Shown here piece after piece: positions 8,797 through 18,129 of a stretch of DNA of 64,000 nucleotides. This stretch comes from Azospirillum brasilense (lineage in GTDB: Bacteria > Pseudomonadota > Alphaproteobacteria > Azospirillales > Azospirillaceae). Under the pieces are notes generated by a model. It was not told where the DNA came from and did no database searches. It worked only from the letters and a program-made list of their open reading frames with translations. How positions within the stretch are numbered: position 1 is the stretch's first letter; every line of letters begins with the position of its first letter. Both the position numbers and the translations under genes were made by a program. Location of the stretch: contig NZ_CP059449.1 in assembly GCF_022023855.1 (NCBI RefSeq), positions 2,156,501 through 2,220,500 on the forward strand, read 5' to 3'.

Positions 8797-10827
8797 ATGA
8801 CCGGCGGTGCGGCCAGCGCCGCCCATGGCCTCGGCCAGCGCGGCCCGGTGCAGGCCATGCCCATCGTAGCGATGGCGCTGGTCGTCCTTCTGTTCGGCGT
8901 CTTCCTGTGGGTGCTCCACCGCAGCGAGCGGGAGGAGGAGACTCTCACCCTCATCAAGGACGTGCTCTGGGTGGAGCAGAACCTGCATTTCCAGCTCACC
9001 TCCGACGAGGAGAAGCTGCAGTATCTCGCCGAATCGCTGGGGCGCGAGGACACCACACCGGTGAACTACTCGGTGATGGCGCGCCATATCGTGACGGTGA
9101 ATCCGGCGATCCAGCGGGTGGTGCGGCTGGACCCGCAGGGACGGCCGGTGCGGTCGGAGCCGCCGGTGGACGATGGGCCGGCGCTGGACGACGCCTTCGG
9201 CCCCAGCCCGCGCGCCGACGCCTTCCTGATCGCCCGCTCCTCGGGCCGCCGCGCCTATTCGGCGCCCTACCGGCTGGGGGCCGCGGACACCGCCTTCGAG
9301 ATCGTCATCCCCATCTTCCGCGGGGACCAGTTCGCGGGCGCGCTCGCCGGCGTGCTGTCGATCGACGCCCTGCTGACCCATCACGTGCCCTGGTGGTTCG
9401 CCCAGCGCTACCAGCTGGAGGTCATCGACCCCTACGGCGCGGTGCTGGGGACCAAGTCGCGCATCGCCATGCCGGAGCCCCGGCGCAGCCATGTCGTGCC
9501 CTTCGATCCGCCGGGGCATGGCCTGACCCTGGTCGCCACGCTGCATCAGCTGTCCGGCAACCTCGGGCGCAACATCCTGATCGCCGCCATCTTCGCGCTG
9601 ACCGTTTCGGCCCTGTGGAGCCTGTGGGCGGTGCGCCGCCACATCGCCCGGCGAATCCGGGCGGAGGAGGCCCTGCGCGCCGAGCACGCCTTCCGCAAGG
9701 CGATGGAGGACAGCCTGACGGTGGGCATGCGCGCCCGCGACCTGGACGGGCGCATCATCTATGTGAATCCGGCCTTCTGCCGCATGGTCGGCTGGTCGGC
9801 AGAGGAGTTGGTGGGGGCGGGGCCGGTCATGCCCTACTGGCTGCCCGAGGATCTCGTCCACACCGAGGAGGTCTTCCGCGCCGTCTTGGCCGGCAATGCG
9901 CCGGCCAACGGCTTCGAGCTGCGCTTCCGCCGGGCCAACGGCGAGCGGTTCGACGCGCTGATCTACGAGGCCCCGCTGATCGACGCCAAGGGGCGGCACA
10001 CCGGCTGGATGGGCTCCGTCCTCGACATCACCGAGCGCAAGCGGGCGGAGGAACTGGCCCGCCAGCAGCAGGAACGGCTCCAGCAGACGGCACGGCTCAT
10101 CACCATGGGCGAGATGGCCTCGACCCTGGCTCATGAGCTGAACCAGCCGCTGTCGGCCATCGCCAGCTATTGCACCGGTTGCCTCAACCGCCTCCAGGCC
10201 GGCAGCATCCGGCCGGACGAGCTGGCCACGGCGCTGGAGAAGCTGTCCGGGCAGGCCAAGCGTGCCGGCCAGATCATCCGCCGGATCCACGACTTCGTGC
10301 GCAAGAGCGAACCGAACGTCGCTCCCTGCTGCCTGTCCGAGGTTCTGGAGGATTGCGTGGCGCTGATGGAGGCCGACGCCCGTCAGCAAGGGGTGAAGCT
10401 GGTGCTGGAGATCGGGCGTGGCCTGCCGGCGGTGATGGCTGACCGCATCCTGCTGCAGCAGGTGGTGGTGAACCTGATGCGCAACGGCATCGAAGCGATG
10501 GCCTCGACCCGCCGCGACCGCCGTCGGCTGAGCGTGACGGTGCAGGCGATGGACGGGGCGGTCCTGACGCGCATCCAGGACCGCGGTTGTGGCATTTCGC
10601 CCGAAAATGCGGAAAAACTGTTCTCTCCCTTCTTCACCACCAAGACCGAGGGCATGGGCATGGGCCTGAACATCTGCCGGTCCATCATCGAACATCATCA
10701 GGGGCGCCTGTGGTTCGAGCCCGCAGCGGACGGCGGCACCGTGTTCCTCTTCTCCCTGCCGGTCCTGTGCGACCCGTCGATGACCGGCGCGGCGGACTCC
10801 CACGACGAGAGAGCGGCTGATGTGTGA
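8797..10827 (+). CDS. dctS: sensor histidine kinase, DctS-type
   Basis: The 676-residue kinase has a membrane helix near residues 21-42, a periplasmic sensor of about 215 residues, a second helix (ILIAAIFALTVSALWSLWAV), a PAS domain (GRIIYVNPAFCRMVGWSAEEL), and a HisKA domain with phospho-acceptor H446 in LAHELNQPLSAIASY. An HATPase_c domain with N, G1 and G2 boxes follows. The HELNQPL form is typical of FixL/DctB/DctS-type kinases. The frame stays open far upstream over dctP, but only the region from about 8797 has kinase-like sequence. A clear ribosome site is missing, so the start is uncertain (8857 is an alternative). It overlaps dctR by eight bases and faces dctPQM, suggesting it senses the transported dicarboxylates. 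Confidence 0.87.
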   Translation: MTGGAASAAHGLGQRGPVQAMPIVAMALVVLLFGVFLWVLHRSEREEETLTLIKDVLWVEQNLHFQLTSDEEKLQYLAESLGREDTTPVNYSVMARHIVTVNPAIQRVVRLDPQGRPVRSEPPVDDGPALDDAFGPSPRADAFLIARSSGRRAYSAPYRLGAADTAFEIVIPIFRGDQFAGALAGVLSIDALLTHHVPWWFAQRYQLEVIDPYGAVLGTKSRIAMPEPRRSHVVPFDPPGHGLTLVATLHQLSGNLGRNILIAAIFALTVSALWSLWAVRRHIARRIRAEEALRAEHAFRKAMEDSLTVGMRARDLDGRIIYVNPAFCRMVGWSAEELVGAGPVMPYWLPEDLVHTEEVFRAVLAGNAPANGFELRFRRANGERFDALIYEAPLIDAKGRHTGWMGSVLDITERKRAEELARQQQERLQQTARLITMGEMASTLAHELNQPLSAIASYCTGCLNRLQAGSIRPDELATALEKLSGQAKRAGQIIRRIHDFVRKSEPNVAPCCLSEVLEDCVALMEADARQQGVKLVLEIGRGLPAVMADRILLQQVVVNLMRNGIEAMASTRRDRRRLSVTVQAMDGAVLTRIQDRGCGISPENAEKLFSPFFTTKTEGMGMGLNICRSIIEHHQGRLWFEPAADGGTVFLFSLPVLCDPSMTGAADSHDERAADV

Positions 10828-11422
10828 GCCAAAGCTGCACATCGTCGATGACGACGAGGCGATCCGCGACGCTCTCGGCTGGCTGTTCCAGTCCCGCAAC
10901 GTTCCGGTGGCCTCCTGGCCGTCGGCGGAGGCGTTCCTTGCCGATTACGACCCGGCCATGGCCGGCTGCCTTCTGCTCGACATCCGCATGGAGGGGATGA
11001 GCGGGCTGGAGCTGTTCGACCGGCTGTCCGCCATGGGCTGCCGGATGCCCGTGCTGTTCCTGACCGGCCATGGCGACGTGCCCATCGCCGTGTCGGCCTT
11101 GAAGAAGGGTGCCCGCGATTTCGTGGAGAAGCCCTTCAACGACAACGACCTCGTCGACCGGGTGATCGAGGCGCTGGCCTTCGACGCCGGGGAGCGGGCG
11201 CGGCAGGCCGGGCAGGCCGGCGTCGCCGCCCGGCTGGCGACCCTGACCCAGCGCGAACGGCAGGTGATGGGGCTGGTGGTGGCCGGCAAGCTGAACAAGG
11301 TCATCGCCGACGAGCTGGGGATCAGCATGCGGACCGTCGAGGTGCACCGCGCCCACGTCTTCGAAAAGATGGGCGTCAAGACGGCGGTGGAGCTTGCCCG
11401 CATACTCGCGGCGGTGGGGTGA
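10820..11422 (+). CDS. dctR: FixJ-family response regulator, DctR-type
   Basis: The 200-residue regulator has a receiver domain with acidic pocket D10-D12, phospho-acceptor D54 (LLLDIRMEGMSG), T/S and K of FLTGHGD and FVEKPFND, then a LuxR-type helix-turn-helix (TQRERQVMGLVVAGKLNK, SMRTVEVHRAHVFEKMG). Its start overlaps the end of dctS, so the two are translationally coupled. FixJ-type DctR proteins activate dctP in Rhodobacter; here the likely target is the dctP promoter between 8647 and 8796. Confidence 0.88.
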   Translation: MCEPKLHIVDDDEAIRDALGWLFQSRNVPVASWPSAEAFLADYDPAMAGCLLLDIRMEGMSGLELFDRLSAMGCRMPVLFLTGHGDVPIAVSALKKGARDFVEKPFNDNDLVDRVIEALAFDAGERARQAGQAGVAARLATLTQRERQVMGLVVAGKLNKVIADELGISMRTVEVHRAHVFEKMGVKTAVELARILAAVG

Positions 11423-11555
11423 GGAGCAAAGGAAAGCAACCGACGGGCTTGACAGGCGGACCGATGCGGGCGACCCATTGGGGTAGGACGTGCATGCTGC
11501 CTTCCCCTGTCCAGTCCGGTCGCCATTCCATTTCCGTCAAAGGTCGGAGAGTGCC

Positions 11556-13319
11556 TTGCGCCTGCCCTCATCGACGCTTGGTCTGGGGTTAGCCGCCATC
11601 GCCCCGCTGCTGCTGTTCCTGGCGGTGGTGGTCTGGATTCTGGATCTCCGGCAGCAGGACGTGCTGGCGGCGGAGTTGGCGGCGCAGGCCCGTTCCGTGA
11701 TGGTCGCCATCGACCGGGAGCTGGAAAGCAAGGCCCGCCCTCTCGAACTTCTGGCCGCGTTGAGCCGCAACACGGTGGACGATCTCGCCCTGCTGAAGTC
11801 GGAGGCCGCGGAGGCCGTGCGAAGCCAGCCGGGCTGGCTGGCGATCGGAATGGTGAGGGTGGAGGATATGTCCCTTCAATTCCATACCCAATATCCGCTG
11901 GGCGTCCCCCTGCCGCCCCCGCGTCTGGACGAGGTGACCCGGCAGGTGGTCACCACGCAGCGGACGGTGGTCGGTGGGGTTTTGCCCCCGGGAGGGCCGC
12001 CGGGACGCCCGGCACTGATCGTCCGTGCGCCGATGCTGGACCCGGAAGGTCCCCCAGGGGTGCCTGTCCGGCACGTTCTGTCGCTGGCGGTCGGGTTGGA
12101 GGGGTTGGGCGCCGTGCTGCGCGGATCGGGGATTCCCCCGGCTTGGACGGTGTCGGTGGTCGATCCCTCCATGGTCATCGCCGCGCGCTCCCACGACCCC
12201 GACCTTCATGTCGGTCAGAAGGTCAGGGATATGATGGTGCCCCGGCTGATGGAGCCGCATCCGAAGCTGTTCTCGGCGACAACCCGGGAAGGGCATGAGG
12301 CGCTGGTCCTCGTCCATCGCTCGCAGCAGACCGGCTGGTCGATCATCGTGGCCGTCCCGTTCGAGCAGATCAGCGGGCAGTTGAACCAGACGCGCACCAC
12401 CGTCCTGGCCGGTGCGGCGGGGGCCGGTCTGGCGACGCTGGTGCTGTCGCTGGTGGTGACGCGCCATGTCCGCCGCCGCCGCCACGCGGAGCGTGAGGCC
12501 CGTCAGGCCCGTGAGGCCATGTTGGCGGAGCAGCGCCGCCGGCTGGAGGCGGAAAAGGAGCATGCGGAGGCCGCGAACCTCGCGAAGTCCGACTTCCTCG
12601 CCAACATGAGCCACGAACTGCGGACACCGCTGAACGCGATCATCGGCTTCAGCGAGGCGCTGATGTCCGGCCTGTTCGGTCCAAGCCCGCCGAAGCATCA
12701 GGAGTACATCGCCAGCATCCATGTTTCCGGCCAGCATCTTCTGTCGCTGGTCAACGACGTGCTGGACATGGCGAAGGTGGAGGCGGGGCGCCTGGAACTG
12801 TATCCGGAGCCGGTTCAGGTCGCCGTCCTGCTCGGCGAGTGCGTCGAGTTGGTGGAGGCGCTGGCCGGCCAGAAGGGGGTGCGGATGGAATGCTCTCCCG
12901 TCGAACCCGGCCTAACGGTGATGGCCGACGCCATGCGCTTGCGGCAGGCGGTCCTGAACCTGCTGTCCAACGCCATCAAATTCACGCCGGCGGGTGGATG
13001 GGTGCGTGTGGATGCGGCGCGTAGCGGGGACGGCTGCGTGTCGCTCACCGTCGCCGACACGGGTATCGGCATGTCACCGGAGGACATCAAGATCGCGCTG
13101 GAGCCGTTCCGCCAAGTGAACAGCTACATGACCAAGGCCCACTCCGGCACGGGGCTGGGGCTGCCGCTCGCCAAGCGCTTTGTGGAAGCCCACGGCGGTC
13201 GGCTGACGTTGAGCAGCGCCCCCGGAGAAGGCACGGTGGTGAACATCGACCTTCCCGGTACCCCATCGCCCACTCCGCCCGCCGAATGTGGAGCCGTCCT
13301 GCTGTTGAAGGCGGAGTGA
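11556..13319 (+). CDS. membrane sensor histidine kinase
   Basis: This kinase of 587 residues has an N-terminal helix ([22 protein letters not shown]), a periplasmic dCache-like sensor of about 260 residues containing the family-typical [14 protein letters not shown] segment, a second helix, a basic coiled coil, HisKA with H353 in [15 protein letters not shown], and HATPase_c. I prefer the TTG at 11556 because GGAGAG precedes it by six bases and the membrane helix follows at once; an ATG at 11490 would add 22 unlikely residues. No receiver gene follows, so it is an orphan kinase. It lies 130 bases after dctR but need not be part of that system. Confidence 0.88.
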   Translation: MRLPSSTLGLGLAAIAPLLLFLAVVVWILDLRQQDVLAAELAAQARSVMVAIDRELESKARPLELLAALSRNTVDDLALLKSEAAEAVRSQPGWLAIGMVRVEDMSLQFHTQYPLGVPLPPPRLDEVTRQVVTTQRTVVGGVLPPGGPPGRPALIVRAPMLDPEGPPGVPVRHVLSLAVGLEGLGAVLRGSGIPPAWTVSVVDPSMVIAARSHDPDLHVGQKVRDMMVPRLMEPHPKLFSATTREGHEALVLVHRSQQTGWSIIVAVPFEQISGQLNQTRTTVLAGAAGAGLATLVLSLVVTRHVRRRRHAEREARQAREAMLAEQRRRLEAEKEHAEAANLAKSDFLANMSHELRTPLNAIIGFSEALMSGLFGPSPPKHQEYIASIHVSGQHLLSLVNDVLDMAKVEAGRLELYPEPVQVAVLLGECVELVEALAGQKGVRMECSPVEPGLTVMADAMRLRQAVLNLLSNAIKFTPAGGWVRVDAARSGDGCVSLTVADTGIGMSPEDIKIALEPFRQVNSYMTKAHSGTGLGLPLAKRFVEAHGGRLTLSSAPGEGTVVNIDLPGTPSPTPPAECGAVLLLKAE

Positions 13320-13346
13320 TGCGGTCCGGTGCCGGGTTCGTGACGG

Positions 13347-13667
13347 TCAGGCCGCTTTGCGCCTCAGGCAGGCTTCCATGTGGTCGAGACCGCTGACCAG
13401 CTCTTCCGCGGCTTGGTCGGCGATGGCGCGGGCAAAGGCCCAGGCATCGTCCGTGGCGATGCGCGCCGCCTCGACGCGGGCGCATAGCCGGTTGTGCTGG
13501 CCGCGCAGAGCGTCCAGCGCGCGCTCCATGTCCTCCCGGCTCATGGCTTCACGAGCCTCGGGACCGGACCGCTCCACCAGCGACCGCAGCCGGTCCAGCC
13601 GGTCGGCGGTTGCCTGGAGAAGGTCGCGGCATTCGACGTCGTAAGCGTGCCGGTTGCGGCAGCTCAT
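13347..13667 (-). CDS. small coiled-coil hypothetical protein
   Basis: The 106-residue product is almost entirely helical and charged, with heptad-like spacing (LLQATADRLDRLRSLVE, MERALDALRGQHNRL). It has no membrane segment or known motif. The ATG at 13667 has GGGAGGAG ahead of it, which supports a real gene. It converges on the histidine kinase gene, ending 27 bases away. Function is unknown; a structural or partner-binding role is only a guess. Confidence 0.6.
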   Translation of the reverse strand: MSCRNRHAYDVECRDLLQATADRLDRLRSLVERSGPEAREAMSREDMERALDALRGQHNRLCARVEAARIATDDAWAFARAIADQAAEELVSGLDHMEACLRRKAA

Positions 13668-14178
13668 CTCTCGCTCCTCCCTTCGGATCGCTTGGGACCG
13701 TTCGCCTGATCGTCAGGCTTATGGTCCGGGGCGGCGCTGCACTGCGGGTGCCATTTTCCGCATTCTGTGCGTTGCAACAAAATCTCTGCTGCGGCGCCAA
13801 AATAAGAAATTCCTCTGGTTGCCTTTCATAGACGTATGAAAGGCATTTCCAGTTCCCAAGAACTTGACGTTTTGTGTGTCTGGCCCAATCGGAAGCGTTC
13901 CGTGCCGCTCCGAAGTCTTCGGATTTCTTGAATCCGTCTGGACTCTTTCTGCATCATCGGCCCCGCCCCGTCAAGCGGGCCAGGGGTATAAGACTATGGC
14001 GATTTGTCGCAGCCTAATGGAAGATCCCGATTGGTGCCGAGAGGCAGAATTGCGGCACAAAAACGGTGGACCAGCCTCGAAATAAATCGGCGGACTTCTG
14101 GATTAAAGGAGACGTTCGAGTCGAAGGGGTGGCGGCTGTTGTCGCTGTGACTTGGAGGGAGGGGGAGGGCGGCGCCCG
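13668..14178. other. intergenic region without a convincing gene
   Basis: Base composition is lower in GC than the flanks, and short open frames show no ribosome site or coding character. The notable element is a perfect 10-bp inverted repeat at 13821-13844, listed separately. Confidence 0.5.
13821..13844. repeat. perfect 10-bp inverted repeat with GACG loop
   Basis: GCCTTTCATA (13821-13830) and TATGAAAGGC (13835-13844) pair perfectly around a 4-base loop. It lies 150 bases upstream of the minus-strand coiled-coil gene. It could be an operator or an RNA hairpin; there is no T tract, so a terminator is less likely. Confidence 0.55.
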
Positions 14179-14445
14179 CTACTCGGCCGCGACGCCGTAG
14201 GGGAAGCTATCGGCGTTGGCCGGCTCCGGCAGCAGGGCTGGCTGCTGCGTTGCGGCGTGGCTGGGGCAGGCCTCGCACTGGTTCGCGCAATGGCTTTGGG
14301 CCATCTCCCGCATCATCGGCACGCATTTGCCGCACTGGACCTGACGCTCGTAATGCCGAAAGACGGAGGCCGGGGTGCGGGCGCCATTCTCCAGCGCCTT
14401 GGTAACCTGCTTGTCGTTCAGCGCGTGGCAGATGCAGACGTACAT
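14179..14445 (-). CDS. bfd: bacterioferritin-associated ferredoxin, Bfd family
   Basis: The 88-residue protein starts MYVCICHALND and has the Bfd [2Fe-2S] pattern: C4, C6 and a later QCGKC pair. Bfd delivers electrons that release iron from bacterioferritin under iron limitation. The C-terminal extension of about 30 residues contains two more cysteines (CANQCEAC) beyond the usual set. A good Fur-type box lies 57-71 bases upstream of the start, fitting derepression when iron is low. No bacterioferritin gene is adjacent. Confidence 0.88.
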   Translation of the reverse strand: MYVCICHALNDKQVTKALENGARTPASVFRHYERQVQCGKCVPMMREMAQSHCANQCEACPSHAATQQPALLPEPANADSFPYGVAAE

Positions 14446-14501
14446 GGGCCCCCGGCAGCGGTGCGTGTTGTGCGGTCGTGCTGGGGCCAATGTGCTGCGA
14501 C

Positions 14502-14516
14502 TGAGAATGATTGTCA
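14502..14516. promoter_or_regulatory. Fur-type box controlling bfd
   Basis: TGAGAATGATTGTCA matches the 7-1-7 Fur consensus TGATAATnATTATCA at all but two positions. It lies between bfd (minus) and the hydrolase gene (plus) and could affect both, though bfd is the expected iron-regulated target. Confidence 0.7.
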
Positions 14517-14637
14517 ATTGATCTGAATCATGACGACCAAATTTGAGCGGATTGCGGCGGAATGTCACAGCCCTGGCGAACGGGGGATGCGGCTACCTCC
14601 GTCGTCGATGCCTTTCTTCAAGCGGTGGGAGGATGCG

Positions 14638-15624
14638 GTGCTGCGAATGGGGTGGCTGCTGATCGCCGGGGGCGCGGTCCTTTGGGCTGGTGCTGCCGCG
14701 GCGGAGGTGGGCATGCGCGTGCTGGCCTTCACCGATCCGGCGGACGGCGGCATGGCCCGCGCGGTGGTCTGGTATCCGACGGACGCGCCGGAAACGCCGG
14801 TGCGGCGCGGCCCCTTCACGTTCCGGGTGGCGGAGGGCGGGCCGGTGGCCGAGGGGCGCCACCCGCTGGTGGTCCTGTCCCACGGGTCCGGAGGAAGCGC
14901 CTTCGGCCACGCGGACACCGCCATGGCGCTGGCCCGGCGCGGCTATGTGGTCGCCGCGGTCCATCACCGGGGCAACGCCTTCGACGACGATCGGGACGCC
15001 GGCACGGAGCGGATGTGGCGCAAGCGCCCGGCCCAGCTTACCGCCACGCTCGACCATCTTCTGGCGGAGCCGGAGCTGGCCGACCGCCTCGACGGCGAAC
15101 GCGTCGGCGCCCTCGGCTTCTCGGCGGGCGGATACACGGTTCTGGTGGCCGCCGGCGGGGTGGCGGAGCTGGGACGCATCGCCGCCCATTGCCGCACCCC
15201 GCCCGCCGGTGAGCGCTTCTGCCATCTTGGGAACGAGGAGACGCAGGCTCGTGTCGAGGCGCGCGACCGGCGCATCCGTGCCGCCGTCCTGATGGCGCCG
15301 GTCGGCGTTCCTTTCTCCAAGGACGGCCTCGCCGGGGTGACGATTCCCATCCTCCTGTACCGGGCGGAGCGGGACGAGCAAATCGCGGCTTCCCAGGTCG
15401 AGGGCCTACGTGACCGGTTGCCCGTGCCACCCGAATACGAGGACGTGAGCGATGCCGGGCACTTCGCCTTCATGATGCCCGTTCCCGCCGCCATCGCGGT
15501 GGAGGTCGGACCGCCGGCCTGGGACCCGCCGGGCTTCGACCGGGCGGCTTTCCACGAGCGACTGAACGCGGAGATCGCCAATTTCTTCGACCGCGCTCTT
15601 GCAATCGAACGCCAGGGGCGCTAG
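14638..15624 (+). CDS. secreted alpha/beta hydrolase, dienelactone hydrolase-like
   Basis: The product has an N-terminal signal (WLLIAGGAVLWAGAAAA) and an alpha/beta-hydrolase core: oxyanion region HPLVVLSHGSGGS, nucleophile elbow GFSAGG with the serine near residue 162, and a late histidine in DAGHFAF. This layout is shared with predicted periplasmic dienelactone hydrolase-like proteins; substrate is not known. The GTG at 14638 has GGGAGG close upstream; ATGs at 14587, 14608 and 14647 are alternatives. It is divergent from bfd, and the RlmM-like gene follows 9 bases later, so those two may be cotranscribed. Confidence 0.72.
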   Translation: MLRMGWLLIAGGAVLWAGAAAAEVGMRVLAFTDPADGGMARAVVWYPTDAPETPVRRGPFTFRVAEGGPVAEGRHPLVVLSHGSGGSAFGHADTAMALARRGYVVAAVHHRGNAFDDDRDAGTERMWRKRPAQLTATLDHLLAEPELADRLDGERVGALGFSAGGYTVLVAAGGVAELGRIAAHCRTPPAGERFCHLGNEETQARVEARDRRIRAAVLMAPVGVPFSKDGLAGVTIPILLYRAERDEQIAASQVEGLRDRLPVPPEYEDVSDAGHFAFMMPVPAAIAVEVGPPAWDPPGFDRAAFHERLNAEIANFFDRALAIERQGR

Positions 15625-15633
15625 CCCCTCGGC

Positions 15634-16593
15634 ATGAGCGACTCATCCGACACTTCGTCCGCCCGTCCGTTGCCGGCGCACACCCCCCTGGGGCAGACCA
15701 TCTATCTGGCGCCCGAGGGCTTCGTTCAGGACCTCGTGGCCGAACTGGGCGACGTGACGGCGGTGGAGGACCGGCTGGTCTTCGCCGACGGGCCGGCGCG
15801 TTCCGCCGCCTGGGCCCAGAACATCTGGCACGACCCGGTGCGGATCGAGTTCGCGTCGATCAAGGAGGGCGCGCGGGCCCTGCGCTCCATCCAGCGCAAC
15901 TGGGCGCTGTGGACGCTGCGCCATCACCGCCGGGCCAGCCTGATCCAGGACAACCTGCCCCATGTCTCGGCCAAGCCGGTGGTCTTCCCGTCGCCGCTGC
16001 CGACCGCCCCGCTGGGCTCCTGGACGCTGCTGGATGAGAACACCATCGTCGCGGCGGCGCGCTGTTCCAGCCCCTACCGCCACGGCGAGGTCACCTTCGT
16101 CGAGAACCGGACGGTGCCGCCCAACCGCGCCTATCTGAAGCTGTGGGAAGCGCTGACCCTGTTCGGCGAACAGCCGGGGCCGGGCGACCGCTGCATCGAC
16201 CTCGGCGCCTGCCCCGGCGGCTGGAGCTGGGTGCTTCACGAGCTGGGCGCCAGCGTGGTCAGCGTCGACAAGGCGCCGCTCGATCCGGCCATCGCAGCCC
16301 TGCCGCGCATCGAGTTCCGCCAGGAGAGCGCCTTCGGCCTGAAGCCGCAGGATGTTGGGCCGGTGGATTGGCTGTGCTGCGACGTGATCTGCTACCCCAC
16401 GCGCCTGCTGCGGCTGGTGAACCAGTGGATGGAGAGCGGGTTGGCCAAGCGCTTCATCTGCACGCTGAAGTTCCAGGCCGAGACGGACCACGAGACGGCC
16501 CGCGCCTTCGCCGCGATCCCCGGCGGGCGGGTGCTGCACCTGAACCACAACAAGCACGAGCTGACCTGGATGTGGCCGGCGGCTCCCGTCTGA
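15634..16593 (+). CDS. RlmM-like SAM-dependent 2'-O-ribose methyltransferase
   Basis: The 319-residue protein has a variable N-terminal half and an FtsJ-type Rossmann domain with the SAM motif CIDLGACPGGWSWVL. A K-D-K-E-type tetrad is visible in YLKLWEAL, WLCCDVIC, ICTLKFQ and HELTWMW. This matches RlmM, which methylates C2498 of 23S rRNA in E. coli, though this protein is shorter and the alphaproteobacterial family may have another target. It directly follows the hydrolase gene. Confidence 0.8.
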   Translation: MSDSSDTSSARPLPAHTPLGQTIYLAPEGFVQDLVAELGDVTAVEDRLVFADGPARSAAWAQNIWHDPVRIEFASIKEGARALRSIQRNWALWTLRHHRRASLIQDNLPHVSAKPVVFPSPLPTAPLGSWTLLDENTIVAAARCSSPYRHGEVTFVENRTVPPNRAYLKLWEALTLFGEQPGPGDRCIDLGACPGGWSWVLHELGASVVSVDKAPLDPAIAALPRIEFRQESAFGLKPQDVGPVDWLCCDVICYPTRLLRLVNQWMESGLAKRFICTLKFQAETDHETARAFAAIPGGRVLHLNHNKHELTWMWPAAPV

Positions 16594-16599
16594 GCGCAG

Positions 16600-17646
16600 C
16601 TATGCCCGGCGCAGGGCCAGCTCCAGTGCGGGTTTGAGGATCGAGGCGGCGCCGTAGCCGATCTCCACCACCTCCTCCGCGCGGTCGAACTCCAGGATGC
16701 CGATGTGGGCGAGGCGTGGCGCGATGAGCACGTCGGGCGGCTCGCCGGCCAGACGGGAGCGGGTAATGCGGTCCTGCATGATGTCGATCGACCCGGCCAT
16801 CACGTCCATCACGTTGGGCGGGACGTTGGAGGCCGGGGGGCGCGTCAGCTGGTCGGCGAGGAACCGCGTGCGCGCCGCCGGGCGCCGTCCCATCCAGGAG
16901 GCGATCTGCGAGGTCAGGGTGGAGAAGACGGGGGAGGTCGCATCCCCCGCCGGGGCCATCGCCACCTCCGGCACGGGCTGGGCCTGCTGCATCCGGGCCT
17001 CCTGCATCTGAGACGCCTGCATCTGGGCCGGCTTCGCCTCCGCCGCCTTGCGCAGCTTGGCGGCGCCGCGACCGGAGGGGCGGCTCAGCGGCGACAATTC
17101 GCTGTTCAGGTTGACCGCGATCACCACGTCCGCGCCCAGCGCGCGGCAGAGCGACACCGGCACCGGGTTGACCAGCGCGCCGTCCACCAGCCAATGGTCG
17201 TCGCGCCGCACCGCCGGAAACAGGCCGGGCATGGCGGCCGACGCCTGCACCGCGCTGAGCATCGGCCCGTCGCGCAGCCAGATCTCCCGCCCGGTGCCGA
17301 GGTCGGTGGCGACCGCGGCGAAGGGCTTGCGCAGCTGATCGATGGTGACTTCGGTGCGATGGTTGCGGAAGCGGTCGAAGGTGCGGTCGGCGGCCAGCAG
17401 CCCGCCGCGGCGGAAGGTCAGGTCGATGATGCCGAGCATGCCGAGCCAGCCCATGCTCTGAGCCCATGCCTGCAACTCGTCCAACTGGTCTGTCAGGTAG
17501 GCCGCGCCGACCACCGCGCCGATGGAGGTTCCGCAGATCACGTCGGGCTCGACCCCGATCTCCTCCAACGCGCGCAGAACGCCGATGTGCGCCCAGCCAC
17601 GCGCCGCACCGCTGCCCAGGGCCAGTCCGATCTTCAGTCCGCTCAC
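16600..17646 (-). CDS. patatin-like phospholipase, RssA family
   Basis: This 348-residue protein has all patatin motifs: oxyanion loop GSGAARG, nucleophile elbow GTSIG, and the catalytic aspartate in DGALVNPVP, so it has a Ser-Asp dyad for acyl hydrolysis. The GTG at 17646 has TGAGG eight bases ahead and starts exactly at the first strand. Residues about 225-265 form a low-complexity Q/M/A-rich insert (repeated QMQ, MQEARMQQAQ) before the C-terminal domain. It converges on the methyltransferase gene. Substrate and physiological role are unknown. Confidence 0.85.
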   Translation of the reverse strand: MSGLKIGLALGSGAARGWAHIGVLRALEEIGVEPDVICGTSIGAVVGAAYLTDQLDELQAWAQSMGWLGMLGIIDLTFRRGGLLAADRTFDRFRNHRTEVTIDQLRKPFAAVATDLGTGREIWLRDGPMLSAVQASAAMPGLFPAVRRDDHWLVDGALVNPVPVSLCRALGADVVIAVNLNSELSPLSRPSGRGAAKLRKAAEAKPAQMQASQMQEARMQQAQPVPEVAMAPAGDATSPVFSTLTSQIASWMGRRPAARTRFLADQLTRPPASNVPPNVMDVMAGSIDIMQDRITRSRLAGEPPDVLIAPRLAHIGILEFDRAEEVVEIGYGAASILKPALELALRRA

Positions 17647-17897
17647 CGCCAGCACCTCATGTCTTTGGGCTTGGTCAGGCTTGTCCGGCGCCGACGCGTC
17701 GATGGGTGTCCAAAGGGATTTGGGGCATCGGACCGTCGGTGGAAACCCTTCCATCCGGGGGACGCGGGACGCGCCCGGAGCCCTCCTCATGGGGGATGCC
17801 GAAAATTGTACCCGCTTTTGCCCTCTATTTGACTTGCATCAGTTTTTCTTCCGATTACCTGTGGCATTGCGATGGATGAAAGAGTTTCCGGGCGACG

Positions 17898-17913
17898 TTA
17901 ACCAAACATCAAC
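17898..17913. promoter_or_regulatory. near-consensus CtrA-type site upstream of a small membrane protein
   Basis: TTAACCAAACATCAAC fits the CtrA full site TTAA-N7-TTAAC with one mismatch. It lies 55 bases before the start of the 42-residue protein. The rest of the 320-base gap between the patatin gene and that protein shows no other gene. Confidence 0.4.
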
Positions 17914-17968
17914 TGGAAGCGTCCAATGTCGCTCTCAACACGGACAGTCAGGGATGGCGGAGGTTGCC

Positions 17969-18097
17969 ATGGCCCAGGATCTCAAGAGTTTCAAGAAGGA
18001 TTGGCAGCGCTGGTCGGCGGCGGAGAAGCTGACAGCGGTGGCCATCCTGATCGTCGCCGCGGTCGCTCTGGGCGGCCCGGTGACCATTCTGTTCTGA
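17969..18097 (+). CDS. 42-residue single-pass membrane protein
   Basis: The open frame encodes a charged N-terminal half (DLKSFKKDWQRWSAAEK) and one membrane helix (LTAVAILIVAAVALGGPVTI). GGAGG is five bases before the ATG, which is strong support for translation. It has no known domain. A candidate CtrA site upstream hints at cell-cycle or motility control. Function is unknown. Confidence 0.6.
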   Translation: MAQDLKSFKKDWQRWSAAEKLTAVAILIVAAVALGGPVTILF

Positions 18098-18129
18098 TTT
18101 GCTCCGGGTGACCGGCGTATCCCGTCTCC

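Noticed and set aside
8757..8800. Possible sigma-54 promoter for dctP (TTGGCACGGCAA on the minus strand)
   Set aside because: TGGCAC is present but the downstream TTGC element is absent at the right spacing, and dctPQM systems of the DctS/DctR type are not typically sigma-54 dependent.
13864..14085. A 73-codon plus-strand frame
   Set aside because: No ribosome site, no domain and poor third-position GC for this genome.
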